Shown here in pieces: positions 14,565-15,407 of a DNA stretch of 15,407 bases. Position numbers and translations under genes: made by a program. Position 1 is the stretch's first letter. Each line of letters opens with the position of its first letter. Under the pieces are notes generated by a model that saw nothing but the letters and a program-made list of their open reading frames with translations, was not told where the DNA came from and did not search any database. The DNA comes from Bacteriovorax sp. UBA1852 (GTDB lineage Bacteria > Bdellovibrionota > Bacteriovoracia > Bacteriovoracales > Bacteriovoracaceae), in assembly GCA_002338505.1 (NCBI GenBank), contig DDIK01000129.1:1-15407 (forward strand), read 5' to 3'.

Positions 14565-14570
14565 TATAAT
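14565..14570 (+). promoter_or_regulatory. -10 element upstream of the last gene
   Basis: A consensus TATAAT lies 41 bp before the ATG at 14612 and just after the parB terminator. The -35 is poor: TTGGCA at 14546-14551 leaves only 13 bp of spacing, and AACTTG at 14543-14548 leaves 16. Confidence 0.4.
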
Positions 14571-14611
14571 CATAGAGAAAACTAATTCTTTTGTGATTTA
14601 GGGGACATACT

Positions 14612-15407
14612 ATGAGGGAACAGACATCAAAACTTTTTACAGGGTGTATAAAATTTAAACACTGTTGTTTAATTAGTGCACTTTTCATGAGCTTTAGCAT
14701 TAAGGCAGAGAAGAGAAGTCTCTTTAAGCAGTTTAATCCCAATTATAGAATCCAAGAAAGGTCACCTCAGAGTTTCCTTCCTGATACTGAATATGTACCA
14801 GCTCCTGAGAGAAAGGAGATGTGGCTTGAGAAGGTTTTCGTTGAAGATGATGCAGGAGTTCTACTTTCGATTAAGAGAGATTTTAATAGTTGGTCCAAGA
14901 CAGAGGATTATGTTGATGCATGGGATCTGGAGTCTACAGGGCTTTATGAATTAAAAGATGAAGAGGAAAAGAGAAAGTATTTTAACAAGAGAATGCTTAA
15001 GTATTTAGATAAGAGAGTTTCAGGAGAAATTAAAAAAGCAGATAAAGGATCAACTCTACACCAAGTAGGACAAGTTCAAAAAGCTTTAAAACCAAATACT
15101 AAAGTCGATGTGAATAAATATATTAAACTAAGATTTAAGGCACGAGTTCTCCAAGGTAAGGCCATTATGAGAATTGAGAACCCATATCTTGAAGCAGATA
15201 CGACCTATAAAATCACAAGAGGTCTTCAAATGAATCTAGCCAAAAAAATCGATGTTATCGGAGTTTTGGCAAGATTAGAGTATAAACCTGCTAAAGATGA
15301 GGTCAATGCCATTCTATCGAAGCGAGTTAATCCATATGTGACGACAGAAGTGTCGTCTGGAACAGAGGAATCTCGTTTTTCGCTAAGTTTCAGCGCTCCA
15401 TTCAACT
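14612..15407 (+). CDS. Exported protein of unknown function, 3' end cut by window edge
   Basis: An uninterrupted frame of 265 codons runs from ATG 14612, with GGGG at 14601-14604 as ribosome site, to the right edge. After a polar N-terminus containing Cys12, Cys18 and Cys19, a hydrophobic stretch CLISALFMSFSIKA (19-32) forms a type I signal peptide, cut after SIKA. The mature part begins with a charged region, including a motif-poor EERK-rich helical stretch at about 105-140. From about residue 165 it becomes strand-like with alternating polar and hydrophobic residues, for example YIKLRFKARVLQGKAIMRI and ESRFSLSFSAPFN. This suggests a beta-rich periplasmic or outer-membrane protein. I do not recognise the family. 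It has its own promoter-like region and is separated from parAB by a terminator, so it is an independent unit. Confidence 0.75.
   Translation, partial: MREQTSKLFTGCIKFKHCCLISALFMSFSIKAEKRSLFKQFNPNYRIQERSPQSFLPDTEYVPAPERKEMWLEKVFVEDDAGVLLSIKRDFNSWSKTEDYVDAWDLESTGLYELKDEEEKRKYFNKRMLKYLDKRVSGEIKKADKGSTLHQVGQVQKALKPNTKVDVNKYIKLRFKARVLQGKAIMRIENPYLEADTTYKITRGLQMNLAKKIDVIGVLARLEYKPAKDEVNAILSKRVNPYVTTEVSSGTEESRFSLSFSAPFN

Noticed and set aside
14551..14573. AGGAGG followed by TTG, like a ribosome site with a start
   Set aside because: The frame from that TTG stops after a few codons (TTG CAC CTA TAA); it lies between the terminator and the -10 of the next gene.
14530..14742. 70-residue minus-strand frame
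   Set aside because: It lies opposite the signal-peptide region of the exported protein at 14612, has no ribosome site worth noting and would begin inside that gene.

Overview
The window is AT-rich, gene-dense bacterial DNA with Shine-Dalgarno-led genes and many short or overlapping junctions. The PrkA-type kinase variant, the many secreted or lipidated proteins without recognisable family and the low GC suggest a Bdellovibrionota-like organism, possibly of the Bacteriovorax/Halobacteriovorax group. That assignment is inference from gene style; there is no rRNA to confirm it. I see no tRNA, rRNA, CRISPR array, insertion sequence or phage gene.

Layout. 1-1820 (-) is a PrkA-family AAA+ serine kinase cut by the left edge. 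1911-3853 (+) holds two translationally coupled exported proteins: a membrane-anchored, degenerate formylglycine-generating-enzyme-like protein and a cysteine-rich lipoprotein. 9117-3839 (-) is a compact five-gene operon: FAD-dependent oxidoreductase, type III polyketide synthase with an intact Cys-His-Asn triad, ICMT-like integral-membrane methyltransferase, exported YceI-like lipid-binding protein and RND/MMPL transporter. It ends by overlapping the lipoprotein gene tail to tail. Divergent from it at 9270 (or 9303) is a small two-TM, membrane-tethered LuxR-type regulator, with two inverted repeats in the shared control region. 12514-9833 (-) carries a single-domain rhodanese, quinolinate synthase (nadA) and a cysteine desulfurase, which fits sulfur supply to the NadA iron-sulfur cluster. 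12681-14441 (+) is a parA-parB pair with an unusual block of repeats between the genes and a clear terminator after parB. 14612 to the right edge (+) is an unrecognised exported, probably cell-envelope protein, incomplete.

Main point of interest. The 9117-3839 operon combines the enzyme set known from phenolic-lipid loci (type III PKS + membrane O-methyltransferase + flavoprotein hydroxylase, as in the Streptomyces srsABC operon; PKS + methyltransferase as in Bacillus bpsAB) with a YceI-family periplasmic carrier and an RND exporter, under a likely dedicated membrane-bound regulator. My reading is that the operon makes a methylated, oxidised alkylresorcinol, alkylpyrone or alkylquinone lipid at the inner membrane and moves it outward. 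The enzyme families are well supported by motifs; the product and the transport route are inference.
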